A stretch of DNA of 64,000 bases from Ottelia alismoides (GCA_037367405.1 JAZKJV010009335.1:496001-560000), one strand, 5' to 3'. Positions 46,803 through 59,863 are shown, counted from the first letter of the stretch. The notes: generated by a model from the sequence alone, not told the origin. Program-made: numbers and translations.

Positions 46803-49670
46803 TGTGAAACCCCGAATTTTCTTTTTTCAAAAATCTGGAGTAGTTTTTACATCCAAAAAATTCATATAATCACACCATTACGTAGATATTGTCGAGAATT
46901 TTCCAACGAGCCCAAGAACGCCTAATTCCGATATTCCTAGCTCAAGTTATCGTTGTTTTAAGAATCATAGTCGGGACCCATATATGGATCCGAACCGGAT
47001 CCAAATCGAGATCCAAATTCACCCCTCCTTCTATAAATAGGAGATGGTAGGCTGCTCTCTAAAAGCCCTAGCCACCACCATCCTTCCCTCTCTTTGGAGC
47101 ACCACCACCTTGGTCGATTTTATCATTGGGAGGCCGTCGTCGACGTCAGAGAAGGAGCTCCGATCAAAGATCCACGACCACCATCACGTAGGAAAGCTCG
47201 AGGTCACCTTCGTACGTACATTCACGTTCTGATCGAGCGACGGAAATAGCATTTCCGTGTGGGAGGAGAACCCGAGGGAACATCCTCGGAGGTAACGATG
47301 TTATACCCCCTCTTGCTGTTGGTTTCATACGTGTTTTGTTCCCATATACTTGAGCATGTTTTAGAGCCTTGGTTAATCCTATGATGTGCTTCTTATGTGA
47401 GTATCGATAACTACTTTCATCTTGCTATTGGTTTCGCATGAATATTTCATGGTTCCTCCACCGAATCTTGATACAGAATTTGAACCCTTTATTCATACGT
47501 ACCTCTCTGATATCAACATTTATTTAAATTATTGTCGCATAAAAAAATATTGTGGGTGTTCTTTTGAGATAGGTTCTCGTATTGCATGAACGTGTTTTTT
47601 TAAACACGAATAGGGTGACCTATCACCTCTTATGAAATTGATATGTTCCTACAAGTTAGATGCTTTACTCATTCAAAAATCAACATATGGGTATATGTTA
47701 ATATAGAAAAATACGTGATTAGTGCATCCATTACATGTTACTCTAATGCAAGTTGGAGATTGTCTTAATTCTAAATAAACGTACTTGTATCCATTAGTAT
47801 ATTATAAGTTAGACCCTTTTGAATGTTTCCCTTCTATACGTTTGATAAAGATATTGGAGAGGTTTTGCAAAAAAAAGGGGCTTATCAGTTTCTATTCGAT
47901 TTAAGATGGCATTTCGTTGGAGATCAATTTGGAAATCAAACTTCAATTCTCCTTGCCGTTACATTTGGGTTTTAAATTTAGAATTTACTCTTCTTAATTA
48001 TCCAGACGTATCGAGTACTTTCCTTTATAGTTATATTTTCCTTGAATAGTAATAAAACATGAACTATTACATCAGGCGTTTTATTTACCGTAAAGCTAAG
48101 ACAAGTAACGGTGAGGGTCAAGTTATTATCTATGAAGGGAATTATGGCAAACTTTTTCTTTCATTATCATAGAACGTTACATGTAATTTCAAAAGTGATT
48201 GCAAATTCCAAATTTCACTCGCTTGTGGTTTTAAATGCCTCAATTGATTTAGTTCCTTTTTTTATTCATCTATCGCAGAGAAAGCTTTAGAAATATGATG
48301 GTATGCATGTTATCATTATATCCAGTAGTCATAAAAGTAGACCATTGTCATCTTTATACTTTAACCGAATATGTATGGGTGTGTGAGAGTTACATTCTAC
48401 GAATAGTAATAGTAATAATCACGAGCTAAAGTACGAGTATGTCAATGACTATGCCAAACGATTCTCATCCCCATCTGCTATTAGTCAAAATTAAAATAAT
48501 GGTGGATTAATGATTATTTTCCTTGTTCGTAGTCGAATAGATGGAGTAGGTGCCTCGAAGGGTTGACATGCACCCTTAAGTTCTCGGGTAGATGCCATGA
48601 AGGTCGCGACCCTAACGGACGAGTTGGGTGACGCATCGCACCTAGCAGCCCGGTAGCATCCGGAGTCGCTCGACGGAGTAGGCAGGTGGCGCGGTTGGCG
48701 TTCTTGGTTTCTCACTTATACACGATTTTAAGACTCGTTTTAAAATTATATGTGGCCGCATCTAATTTTATTTCGAGTATTATGATTGTGAGAGGTGTTC
48801 CGGGATATGGTTTGAAGTTGGAGAATTTGGAGTTTAGACATTTTACTGTTCTAGTTGGACATAGATACTTGGAGGTTTATCCAAGATGGCAAACTAGTTC
48901 CCGCGTCGCGGAGGCCTGCGAGTTTCGTACTTGCATGTGCTAAAATAATACCCGAAATGATAAATGACCAGATGTCGAAAAATTTTATACTGTTTGGACC
49001 CTAACCCACTTGTCGAAATATCAAGATCATTGCGGCAGAACTTAAATGATTATTTTTTTATACATAAATAAATTCAATGTGACCCATTGTGAATTAGAAT
49101 AACTTGGTGTTTCTTTCTATTTTTTTATATAGATGCATTTGCCATTAAATAAAGTTGAGTATACATTCTTTTCTTACCCCTACATTAGTCATTATAGTGT
49201 TTGTCTCATTACTGGGCAATTGCTCATAACGTTACCCTCGTGTGAACCCAACAGGTGTACCTGAGCAGCAGCCGCCACAGTAGCGGTCATTTGAGGAGAT
49301 CAGAACTTCCTACGTCATACTTGCACCAGACAGGGTGCGTTTTATTTAGAGTAACTTATTTATTTCCGCATCATTTTATGTTATCACTGAGAGGCATTGT
49401 AATGAGATATGTGGAGAGCTTTTCTACACTCCTTAAGATTTCATGATGTATCTCTCCTATGGACATGGACTTGATGATCATTATAAATGAGAATGGATGA
49501 TGCATTTTTTTTCCATTTCTTATTATTCTCCTATTATTATTTATATTTCAAATATTAATCTAGTGTGCATAAGATGGTTTGCTGAGTATCGCAGATCATG
49601 GGCGTACTTGGACTGTAGGTCCGATGCTCCCGTCTCGTCGGTTTTGGTAGCCGAAGGGGCGGGGCGTCAT
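46803..49670 (+). mobile_element. chromovirus-like solo LTR
   Basis: 2868 bp starting TGTGAAACCCCGAATTTTC and ending GGGGCGGGGCGTCAT, flanked by ACTTAG (46797-46802 and 49671-49676). The uninterrupted copies have a single AACTTAGAGG here, which proves insertion. Ends of the type TGTGAcgCCCCG...GGGGCGTcA are familiar from plant Tekay-type LTRs. A TATA box lies 230 bp in. No primer site, pol or second LTR is present, so a solo LTR is the simplest reading. The exact 3' end is uncertain by one base. Small open frames (47044-47232, 48686-48943) have no known match. Confidence 0.75.
47032..47039 (+). promoter_or_regulatory. TATA box of the chromovirus-like LTR
   Basis: TATAAATA in the context CCTTCTATAAATAGGAG, 230 bp from the LTR start. 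Typical position and context for a plant LTR promoter. Confidence 0.7.
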
Positions 49671-49857
49671 ACTTAGAGGCCGTTGAGTTTTAAACTTAGG
49701 TCCAAATAAGGTTCCGGTAAACTAATGATCCAAAGGTCTGACTGAGCTCCATACTTCAATTTAATGAAGACAAGTTTAATAATCAATATTGATTCCCCTT
49801 CTTTTTTTCCTTTATCTTTTCACTTCTTTTTCAAATAAGTGTTTGCTAAGGGCTAGC

Positions 49858-49876
49858 AAAGGTAAAGTATAGGGGG
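49858..49876 (+). promoter_or_regulatory. polypurine tract, element 2
   Basis: AAAGGTAAAGTATAGGGGG adjoining the 3' LTR. Confidence 0.9.
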
Positions 49877-50945
49877 TGATGAATCCCTATTCATCAATCT
49901 TTATTCTTTTATTTTAGCTAATTATCTTAGCAATGCATCATGTAAATAGGTTTAAATACAATAATTTAGCAATATGCATGCATGTGTTAATATTGCATAA
50001 TTAGCATGTATTTGTGCAAAAATAGAAGAATAAATAATAAAAAGAAAAAGAAGGAAGTATTTAGAATAAATTCTGAGTGACATGAACACCAAGAGAGGGG
50101 CAAGCATTGGCCTGATCGCCAAATACAATAAGTAGAGAGATATATGGCCACTCTAGCTTGTATATATGTATCATGTGTGTACATAATTTATTTTTTCAAA
50201 AATAAAAATAAAAATATGTTTTTACTCCCATGTTTATATTTCTAAAAATAAAATAAAAATCAGAAAAATAAAATAGAATAAAATTATTTCTCTCACTTGT
50301 ACATAATACATGTATATATATATATATCTCCTTCCCTATTTATTTTATACCCATAAATAAATAATAAAAATAAAATAAAAATTGTTTTAGACTCCAAATA
50401 TTATTTTGTAAATAAATAAAATATAAAAATTAGGGTATTTTTTGTAAAAATATTATATAAAAAATAATTGTACAAAATACATAGGCATAGTATACAAGTA
50501 TATAATACAATATACTGTATATAGAGTAATTTAGTTTTCATAAAAATAATTAAAAATCAAAGAAAAATTCCTTGAAAAATAACAAACATTTTTCATTTTA
50601 TTCAATTTTTAATTTAAATTCATTTTCTATTTTTAAATTATTTATCTTTCATTTTCCTAGCTATTTTTTCGTGTAGCGGGTTTTGTCCTTATTCGATCCC
50701 TCCCGTGATTGGTCCACGTCTGAACGTTGACTCGGGTCAACCCACTCTTCCAGGGCTTGACTCAACCCGATCTCTCTGCCGGACCTTCTTCTCAAAATTC
50801 CCTAGGTAGGATTGCATGCCCGTTTGCTCTGAAACTTCGCTCTTGTCTTCCCCATGGACCCAAGATCCCCGCGGATCCCTTGGGAAGCACAAATCTTACT
50901 CTGTTTGCGCACCCTTGCCCGATCTTCCCATCCACCTGGGACTGC

Positions 50946-50952
50946 TATAAAG
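50946..50952 (+). promoter_or_regulatory. TATA box, 3' LTR of element 2
   Basis: TATAAAG in GGACTGCTATAAAGTC, about 220 bp downstream of the conserved GTTGAC/GTCAAC promoter block (50728-50741). Confidence 0.6.
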
Positions 50953-51439
50953 TCTTTCATCTGCCTCCACAGTACCTTAGCTCGCGCCTCACTCCCTCTC
51001 GACACCCTAGAGACCTTCAACATGGTGACAACCGTCTGAGGGACCTCTTGGTGATTGAGTTGGTGAAGTGACGCTGATGCTCCGCTTTCGTGGTCGGACC
51101 TCCATCGCGAGAAGCCTCCCTCGCCTTCCGTCGCCAGGTCAAGGCCATAACCCCGACGTCTACCTTCGCCTAGAGCTTAGGAGTGTATCTGGACCTTCTG
51201 GTAATCCCTTAGTCTTTCCTAGCTCCTCGTTCGATCGAATCTTTCCATTGTTCGCCGCCTTCGCTCCGCTAGCTTCGACCAACCGGTCAGAGATCCTTCA
51301 CGCACACCCAATCATTCCGATAATCACGTACGCTCTCCCTCCATCTTCCTCCGCGACCTGACTACCCTAATCGTTGTCTGTTTAGATGAGATTAGGTTTA
51401 GGATCTCCTATACCACGTCCATCGGAGATCGACCCCCAT

Positions 51440-51455
51440 CCCCCCCCCCCCCCCC
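51440..51455 (+). repeat. poly-C run
   Basis: Sixteen C in a row. The 5' LTR has CTCATGTCCCGTCG at this place. Replication slippage or an assembly error are both possible. Confidence 0.9.
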
Positions 51456-53260
51456 GCTTCTTTAGTTTTCAGTCCTAATAACCTAGACCGGAGCATAGCT
51501 TCGAGACAGAGCTACTCGTTGTTGGTCTTAACGCGCGCAGGGAGCCTCCAAACCACCTTCTCCTAGGCTCGTCAGAGTAGCTCCAGGTCCCCTCCACCGT
51601 CACGTCGATCCGACCGTTGGAGCTTCCATCCGAGTTGTTCACCTGACGCAGACTCGTCCCACGATCACTCCGGTGCTGGCTGATCTTCCACCGGGGTTGA
51701 GGATCTTGTCCTTAGCACCGAAGAAGTTCATCCAGGTGTTGTTCTTCCGTGCAAGTCCTGCGCCATTGGATCGACGTCGCCCTCTAGTTTTGCTCTCGAC
51801 CGTCCATCGAGGAGACATGTCAGACCGTTAGATGTCAGATCTAACAGCCCCGTACCTTCCACGTTCCCGACCAGCGGACACCGTCAGATCTGACATCTGA
51901 CGCCTGCAGAGCCGTATGATCTCGCCTCACCAACGGCCGACACGTGGCCTCCCATGCACGACTCACGTTTACCGAGGGTATATTGCTCTTTTCCCCTGTG
52001 TATATTTTACTTTGTGCTTTATTTTGTAGAATAAAAGTTATAGTTGGCCCTTGTTGCAAAATAGTTCTTGTAGTTTCAATTATTTGTAGTTTAGTCCTTC
52101 CAGTTTGGAGACATGTGCTTGGCCATGTGCATAGTGGTGTATTTGCACTTTTTATCCAGAACTTTTCCTATGTTATGCTTTCAATGAATGTATTTCAAAT
52201 TTGCATATATACCCCTGTGAACGCTGATTTGGCGCATGTGTGTATTTTATTTGTTAAATTGCAGATATGATCCTGTGCTTTTTATGCATGTTATATTTTG
52301 GTCCTGAAACTAAAATAATTTGCATTTTGGTCTCTGTAACATGTGTGTTATTTGTAATTAAATAAATATCAAAACTACTCTAAAAATTCTAAAAGTTTTA
52401 CACGTAGCTCCTGCTACTGTGTAGTATTTTTTATAATTTTTGTGATGCATTTTGATTTTATTTGATATTTTCTAAAATTCAAAAACCCTAAAAAGTGTCT
52501 CTATCTATTTTAAAAAATCAATGAAAAATAGAAAAATACTTTTAAAAAATCTGAAAAAATTTGTGTGTGCTTATTTTATTTTATTTTAATTTATGTGTGA
52601 TTTTTATTTCATTCCCTTTTATAGAACACCTAAAATTTGAAAAAGACTAAAAACATAATAAAAATTCATTAAAAATAAAAAAATGAATTTTTTATCTCTG
52701 TAGGTAGTTGGATTTTATATTTTCATTAACAATTGTCGCCAAGATTTTATAGGCACTTTGGATATTCTTAAAGTGCCTTTTAATCTCGACGCACACTATT
52801 GGTAATTTTCCTCTTTCTTTTATTTTTTAGAAAAATGTATAAAAATAAAAAATCCCATAAAAATCCCAAAAACATCTGAATATTTTTAAAATCATGAAAA
52901 TATTTTTGTTTTGAATTTGGAGTAATTTTAGCCCTCCAAATAATTGCTTGGGTGTGATTTTTATCCTTCCTTTATTCTTTTTCTTAATAGAAAATCATAA
53001 AAAAATTAAAAACTAAAAACCACCTAAAATTCCCTTATTTCTTGGATTACCTGACTACTTCGGAGGTGTCATTCCGTGCTCCTTGTGTTCGACCCTGGTG
53101 TCTATACCAGGTTAAATAACTAGCAAGACTGCTTGCCTAGTTTTTATTGTTGATTGATTTCGTTGGTGGTCTACATTTTTCTCGTTGAGCCCGGTTCGAG
53201 TGGTTGAGGTCGCAACGACCTATGATATCACTTAACCGTAGTCGTTCGGGCCGCTCATCA

Positions 53261-54508
53261 ATCGACCCGTGCTATCCTCTGATAGGACACGACCTGTTGT
53301 GTGGGCTTCCCTTGAGTGTAAAGGCGAGTCAGGGACATGATTGTGTAGTTATCTGTCATCTCCTCGTAAATGGACCAGACCTGATCCTCATCCTTGGCAA
53401 AATATGAACCCTCACAAGATGCGTTCACGAGCCCATGCAGCTCTGGTGTCAGCCCACAAAAGAAACTCTACACGAGGTTGGGCTTGGATATATCGTGATG
53501 TGGACACCGATCGATAAGCTCTGAATCGGTCCCATGCTTCATGAAACTGCTCGTTGGGAAGCGTGGAGAAGTTGTTGATGAGGGCTCTCGCTGCATTCGT
53601 TTGGCCGAGTGGATAGTACTTATTCAAGTACTCAGTCCAGAGCTGTTCCCAAGATGACACGTATCTCCCTAAATGCTTCAGCCAATAGGCTGCTTTGTCA
53701 ATGAAGGAGAACGAAAAGGCCATCATCTTGATGGTATCCTCGTCCACAAATCGATCGTGGACCGTGCTGCATATCATCTCGAACTCCTGAAGATGGAGGT
53801 GTGGCTCCTCGGTGGCTAGCTCGTGAAATCGGGGCAGTAACTAAATAGTTTGAGGATGGAGCTTGAAATATCCTAGAATGGCAGGCAGCTGGATCCAACG
53901 GTGCATCAGAGTTGCACCAGGGTTGTGCAACTCTTTCATCGAGCATGCTGGTCGGACTAGCTCCTGGTGCTCGTCGAGATCTCATCCCTCTCCTCCTTCT
54001 AGATCTGGAATGACTCCTCCTCCACCACCGGCTCTGTTCGGCTCTCCTCTATCTGCTTGCATCTGAGCCATCTCCCTGTGCATGTCAGTCATGAAAGCTC
54101 CATGATCTCTGATCTGGCACAGCATGGTCTCCAGGGAGGGTAACAGAGTGTTGTTGATGGCACCCTAATCAAGTATGTAAGTATGAGTCTAGCTGGGTCC
54201 GTTAATGTGCTCCTCACTACTGGCCATGTCTTAGGTCTCTGCAAAAAAAAAGACCCGAACTCAGGTGTCGTAAAATGAATATAGATCTGTTGCGGTATCT
54301 TCTCGGGCACCTCAGGACTGGTAGAAGGGTGGTCGAGGGGGAACAGGGCTGAGTCAAACTCAGGTTCGGAGAGCGGGTCTGGTCTCTCGCGAACCAACCT
54401 AGATGAATGGGGCGGAGTGATCGAAAGCGGCGCACCCAGAGGCTGCCTAAGGGATCTCCAGCCCATCATCGTGATGTGGAGAGTAAGGCGGATGAGATCT
54501 GGAAACAC
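53261..54508 (-). pseudogene. Gag N-terminal and capsid-like region of element 3
   Basis: The open frame 53777-53412 contains the retrotransposon Gag domain: EDTIKMMAFSFSFIDKAAYW, WEQLWTEYLNKYYPLGQTNA, LPNEQFHEAWDRFRAYRSV. This is the Athila form of the domain. After a frameshift near 53465, GLTPELHGLVNASCEGSYF and VWSIYEEMTDNYTIM follow down to 53261, where element 2 interrupts. Upstream frames 54508-53780 (for example LLVLGVRDDM and SPEVPEKIPQQI) are low-complexity and broken. Gag forms the virus-like particle. Confidence 0.82.
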
Positions 54509-55860
54509 ACAAGATCAGGAGAAACAAACCCCCAATTCACCTATTCAACGCTGAGCTGATGACCGTAAATGTTCAGTCTTTTATCTTGTCAATTTTATTA
54601 GGTGATAATTTAGTCTATTAGAGTGATTAAGCGAGCTGGTAGGAATCTGACACTCTCAAGAGACTGGCCCGTTAGATCTTTCTCAACCAGTACAAGTTGC
54701 GGACTATTTACCGGCTACCCGATCAACTCACTCTGTTAAGGATATAGTGGCCCGCTTTACCGGAAACCAGAGCGATCCTCACTGGAGAACGACTAACCCG
54801 AAATCAGTAGTCTGAAAAGAGGTTAGATATGGCTCTAGTCTAGTGTGTGAGTCACTCTCTCGCTCATCCAAACCAAACAAGGAGGGAATTGCTCTCCCAG
54901 GACAAATTTTCCGATTCTCCTGATTATTTTAAGTCCAAAACAAGGGGAGAAGCTGAAAAAGCCGATGCATGGTCAAACACGATGATGCATGCAAAGTCAG
55001 AAATGCATTCCTGATGCCAACACTCTACATGCAGGGTGATCCGCACAAAAAATAAAGACAGAAATAAAACTACCTATATGATGCAAGAAGAAATCAGCCT
55101 TAGACAGAAAATTTCAACATGTGAAGAATAATAGCTAATAGGTCAAAATGAGAGGTCGGAGTCCGATCTCTGATGTCAATCGGTGTCCGCCATAACGGAT
55201 CCTGCCAGCGTTGTATATGGCCTCTAGCGGCACGTGACCTCTCAAGTGACCTAGATTAGCTTTTTTTTGTGATTTAATTAATTAAGTCTACTTACCAATC
55301 TATAGGGGCAGGCAGATAATTAGGGCTGGGACCTTAATTAATTATGTCACAATCAGATATAAAATCCTAAGTCTAGGGGCCAAAATCATTGAGAATCAAA
55401 ATAAAAGAAAAGTCAAAAATCAAAACCGGTAAAAAATCATGGTGAGGTCCCCCGAGCACACCGTTGCTCGGTGAAACATACCCCGATAATAAGCCAAGTC
55501 CAAGTGTCTCCGAGTCTTGTATTATTACAAATTACAGAATAAAAGAAAAAAACTAAAAGTCCTCCAAGCCTTCTACTCCTCCTCTCCTACGCTCTCCTAT
55601 GGCTCGATGCATAAACGAGCCTCCTCCGCTTTGCTCGGGTGCTTCGGCGCTCCTAAGAAAGCCTCCCTCGCTCGTCGGGCCCTCGTAAGAAATAAAGAAC
55701 CAAAAGCTGGTTAGATCACAGTTAAAAATAAAAATAAAAATGAAGAAAAAAAAATAAAACAAAAATAAAAAGAAAATAAAAAAGAGAAATGCAAATAAAA
55801 ATGAAGAAAAAGAAAATCAAAAAATAAAATCAAAACAGAAAACCGACTACTAAGTTGTGC
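54509..55860 (-). other. 5' leader of element 3
   Basis: About 1.35 kb between the primer site and gag, similar in length to the leader of element A. It contains an A-rich tract at 55720-55850. No coding sequence is recognised. Confidence 0.6.
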
Positions 55861-55878
55861 TCCCCAGCAACGGCGCCA
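55861..55878 (-). promoter_or_regulatory. primer binding site, tRNA-Asp type, element 3
   Basis: The minus strand reads TGGCGCCGTTGCTGGGGA, one change from the tRNA-Asp complement, three bases from the LTR end. Confidence 0.9.
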
Positions 55879-55881
55879 TTC

Positions 55882-58587
55882 TGATGAGCGGCCCGAGTGA
55901 CTAAGGTTAAGTGATATCAAACGTCGTTGCGACCTCAACCACTCGAACCGGGCTTAATGAGAAAAATCAGACCACCAACGAAATAAGACAACAATAAAAC
56001 CAAGGCAAGCGGTCTTGCTATTTATTTAACCTGGTTTTGCCACCAGGGTCGAACACAAGGAGCACAGGATGATCCTACGAAGTAGTTGAGAAATCCAAGA
56101 AATAAAAGTATTTTTGGTGGTTTTTAATTTTCAATTTTTTTTAATGATTTTCAATTAAGAAAAGAAATAAGGAAATGATAAAATCACTCAAACAATTATT
56201 TAAAGGTCTAAATAATATCAAAAATTCAAAACAAAAATGTTTTTATGTTTTTAAAAAATTCAAGTGTTTTTTGGTATTTCATGGTCTTTTTTTGATTTTA
56301 TAAAATTTTCTAAAAATAAAAGAAAGGCAAAGATAACAAGCAGTGTACAACTTAGATGAAAAGGCAATTTAAAAATGTCTAAAATGCCTCTAAAATCCTG
56401 GCTACATTTTTATGAAAATGTAAATAAAATCTACCTTCAAAAATTGAAAAAACTTTTTTTATTTTTAATGAATTTTATAAGGTTTTTAGTCATTTGCAAT
56501 TTTAGGTGTTTTATAAAAGATAATGAAACGAAAATAAGATAGAAACTAAAACAACATAAAACAACCACTTATACTTTTTTTTTGAATTTTTAGAGGTATT
56601 TTTCTATTTTTATGGATTTCCTAAAATAGACAGGGACACTTTTTAGGGTTTTTTATTTTAAAAAATAACAAATAAAATCAAAATACGTCTCAAAAATTAC
56701 CAAAAATACTACACAGTAGCAGGAGTCATGTATAATATTTTTGGAATTTTTGGAGTAGTTTTGATATTTATTTGATTAAAAACAACACACACAGGTTATA
56801 AGGACCTAAATGCAATTATTTTAAGTTCATGTGCTACACATTAACACGCACAAGAAGTCTAGGGTCGAAACTGCAATTTCACCAATTAATTCTGCACATG
56901 CACAGCTTGGTCTGGAGCAGCTCCGCCATGCAGCTGGAAGACAGATAAGGCTCCTCAAGGCTCAAGGGTACTTGTAATGCAAAGCCAAGACTCGAGGCTA
57001 CGCTCCAGTCTAGGTTATTAGAGCTGAAGACTAAAGAAGCGGAGGTGAATAGGGTTCAATCTCCGACGAATGCGATAGAGAAGATCTAAGCCCTTATCTT
57101 GACTGGATGGTCGAAGCTAAGGATGGTCAGGTCGCGGAGCGAGATGGAGGGTGAGCGTGTAGTTCGATCAGAGCGGCTGGAAATGAGTAACAGAGCTCCG
57201 ACCGGTTGGCCGAAGCTGGCGGAGCGACGATGGCGGCAAATGAAAGATTTGAATCGAAGTGACATCTAGGAAGGATAAGAAGCTCACCTGAAGATCCGGA
57301 TCGATTCCTGGGCTTCATGCGAGGATGGTCGTCAGGATTACAGCCTCAACCTCGATGCGGCGGTCGGGGGAGGCTTCTCGCGGTGGAGGACCGACCACGA
57401 AGGGGGATCATCGACTCTGCTGCACCAAATCGACCACCAGACGACACTCCAGGCAGCTGTCACTCAGCTGGAGGTGGCTAGGGTTTCAAATGGGAGCGAG
57501 GCACAAGCTGCCGACCTGGGGGTGCGGATGAAGAGATTATATAGCGTTCCCAGGTGGCTGGAGAGATCGGGTGGAAGCGCGTGAACCGAGGATGATCCGT
57601 GCCTTCCTAGGGATCCGTGAAGGTCACGGATCCACGGGGAAGGTATGAGTAAAGAATTGGGGCACGGGCATGCGTGATCTGCCCGGGATAATTGGGAGAA
57701 GAAAGTCTAGTGGAGCGGTCGGGTCGGGTCAAGCCCTGGAAGAGGGGGTTGACCCGTGTCAACAATCAGCCTGGCTCAATCAGGAGCAGCGGGGAATAAG
57801 GATAAAATAGGCTACCGGACAAAATAACAGAAAAATAAAAAAATAAATAGATTAAAAATAACAAATGAAAAATGAATAAAATGAAAAATGTTTATTATTT
57901 TTCAAGGGATTTTTCTGTGATTTTAGTTTATTTTTATGAAAAATAAATTAATCTATATATAGTATATTATATTATATACAGGTATATTATACCTATGTAT
58001 TTTGTAATTATTTTTATTTTATTATTTCTACAAAAATACTCCAATTTTATATTTTATTCATTTACAATATAATTTTTTTAAGTATAAAAATATTTTTGTT
58101 TTATTTTTATTATTTGTGTACAAGTATAAAATAAATAAAGAAGGAAATATATATACATGTATTATGTACAAGTGAGAGAGAGAATTTTATTCTATTTTTA
58201 TTTTTTTTCTAGATTTTTATTTTATTTTATAAATACATATAAGTAGGTAAAAAGAATATTTATTATTATTTTGGCAAAAATTATTATACACATGACATAT
58301 GTACACTATAGAGTAGGCCCTATCTCTCTTTCTACTTATTTTATTTGGCAATCAGGCCAATGCCTGGCCCTCTCTTGGGGTTTGGGTCACTCAGTATTTA
58401 TTCTAAATACCTCCTTCCTTTTTTCTATTCTTTATTCTTTTATTTTTGCACAAATACATGCTAATTATGTAATATTAATACATGTATGTGTATTGCTAAG
58501 TAATTGTATTTATACCTATTACATGATGCATTGCCAAGATAGTTAGCTAAAATAAAAGAATAAAGAGTGATGAACAGGGATTCATCA
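55882..58587 (-). repeat. 5' LTR of element 3
   Basis: 2706 bp, in its own orientation TGATGAATCCCTGTTCATCA to GCTCATCA. It lacks about 536 bp that the 3' LTR has (26517-27052); the join is at about 56902. The GC-rich block is 56900-57800. Confidence 0.92.
57538..57543 (-). promoter_or_regulatory. TATA box, 5' LTR of element 3
   Basis: The minus strand reads GGGAACGCTATATAATCTC; the same position carries TATAAAG in element 2. Confidence 0.55.
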
Positions 58588-59268
58588 ACCATGCGTTGCA
58601 AATCATTCATTTTGTGCACTCTTATCATAGCAGGGCAACTATGTACCACCTAGGTATGGCAACGCCAATACAGGTTCCTTCCGACAAACGTACAGGTTGC
58701 ATGGCAGACCTGTAGTTCTACTCTAAGTCATTCCTGACGTAACACACGGTCCTTTTTAGGATCCATTTCTATGTACATCAATTTCCATTATGCAATTCCT
58801 CCTTTAAGCCTTAATTTTGCATAAACATTGAGTATAGATTCATATATATATATATATTCATATATTTATATACTCTTATTTATGCTCATTTTAACTTTCA
58901 AATCATAACTTTCCAAGCCACTGCATTCATTCGATGCTTAGACCTTATTTTAGTTGAAATTACAAAGCAGCTTTTTATATTTTCTCAAAAATAGCCAAAT
59001 TAGAGTTCTTTGTAGCAAGGAACATAAAATCAAAAATCTCAACAATCTCATATGAAAATCCAACAACAAAAGGAAGGATTTTGTTACCTAATCGAGCTCT
59101 CTTTCTCTCTCGTGTATGCAGTGCTTTACCATGATTCTTTTTCAGAAAGGATAATTTATGGCTCATGAAAAGATCAAATTTCATTTTCATATTGAAAATG
59201 CTAAGAACATGCAAAGAATGCGAAGAACGAACGAAGAACGTGAAGAATCGAAGAACATATTTTCTCTT

Positions 59269-59425
59269 GAAATTTTAGCAGAGTTTCCCCTTATATTGGG
59301 ACATATTTCTAGGAAAATTTTGGCAGAGTTTCCTCTTATATTAGGGCATATTTCTATGAAAATTTCGACAGAGTTTCCTCTTATATTAATACTTTTTTAA
59401 AAGAAAAATCGAAAGAGTTTCCTCT
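59269..59425 (-). repeat. 45-bp tandem repeat in the LTR of element 4
   Basis: GCAGAGTTTCCCCTTATATT at 59278 recurs at 59323 and 59368 (period 45 bp), with a shorter decayed fourth unit at about 59412. Confidence 0.85.
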
Positions 59426-59863
59426 ATAAAATCATTGAGAGGAAAGAAACAATGAAACAGATAAAACACAACAGAACTGCAAGCGATGGAGAATCGGTAG
59501 ACACAACACATCAAAGCTCAGTGAATGTGTGACGAATCACAGGGTTCACTGACGTGCATAGCTGTTTGCACCTAAGTATGGTGTTACACAAATTTCTCCT
59601 TGAACCACAATATAAAATGAATCGAAAAGGGAGATGAATCGAAATCTAAGCTGGAAAAAGATTATTCGAAAACCTAGCTCAAGTTAGAGCTTACATACGG
59701 AGCCAACTATGAGAAGATCATACATCCCTCCTCCTCATTCTCCCGGCAGCACTTCGCTAGCGCTCCTTCCCCACCTCCCTCTCCTCCTCCCAACCTCTTG
59801 ACTCTAGCCCTCTGGGTAGTGGTGGTATTGGAAATCGTAGAGAATGAATGGATGGGGGGAGTG

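Larger units (their letters stand above)
40227..53260 (+). mobile_element. Element 2: Athila-type element, internally deleted, with nested solo LTR
   Basis: LTRs 40227-43555 and 49877-53260 (TGATGAAT...CATCA), primer site at 43559, polypurine tract at 49858-49876. The internal region begins in the integrase part of pol right after the primer site, so gag, protease, RT and RNase H are gone. Flanks are not a clean duplication: ATCGCG before and ATCGA after, so the left end has one extra or altered base. The element interrupts the gag of element 3. Confidence 0.9.
49877..53260 (+). repeat. 3' LTR of element 2
   Basis: 3384 bp, starting TGATGAATCCCTATTCATCA and ending CCGCTCATCA. It is collinear with the 5' LTR and noticeably diverged. 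It keeps the TATA segment that the 5' copy lacks and holds a 16-C run at 51440-51455. Confidence 0.92.
25483..58587 (-). mobile_element. Element 3: Athila-type element carrying two nested insertions
   Basis: Minus-strand element with 5' LTR 55882-58587, primer site 55861-55878, gag, protease, RT, RNase H, integrase, hairpin array, polypurine tract and 3' LTR (25483-32574). Flanks are ACCAC (25478-25482) and ACCAT (58588-58592), a 5-bp target duplication with one change. It sits inside the LTR of element 4. A solo LTR (27501-31319) lies in its 3' LTR, and element 2 (40227-53260) lies in its gag. All coding parts are broken. Its two LTRs are clearly more diverged from each other than those of element A. 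Confidence 0.92.

Noticed and set aside
46803..49670. Host gene with TATA box and ORF 47044-47232
   Set aside because: The segment is a bounded insertion with LTR-type ends and flanking repeat; the TATA box and short frame fit an LTR promoter.
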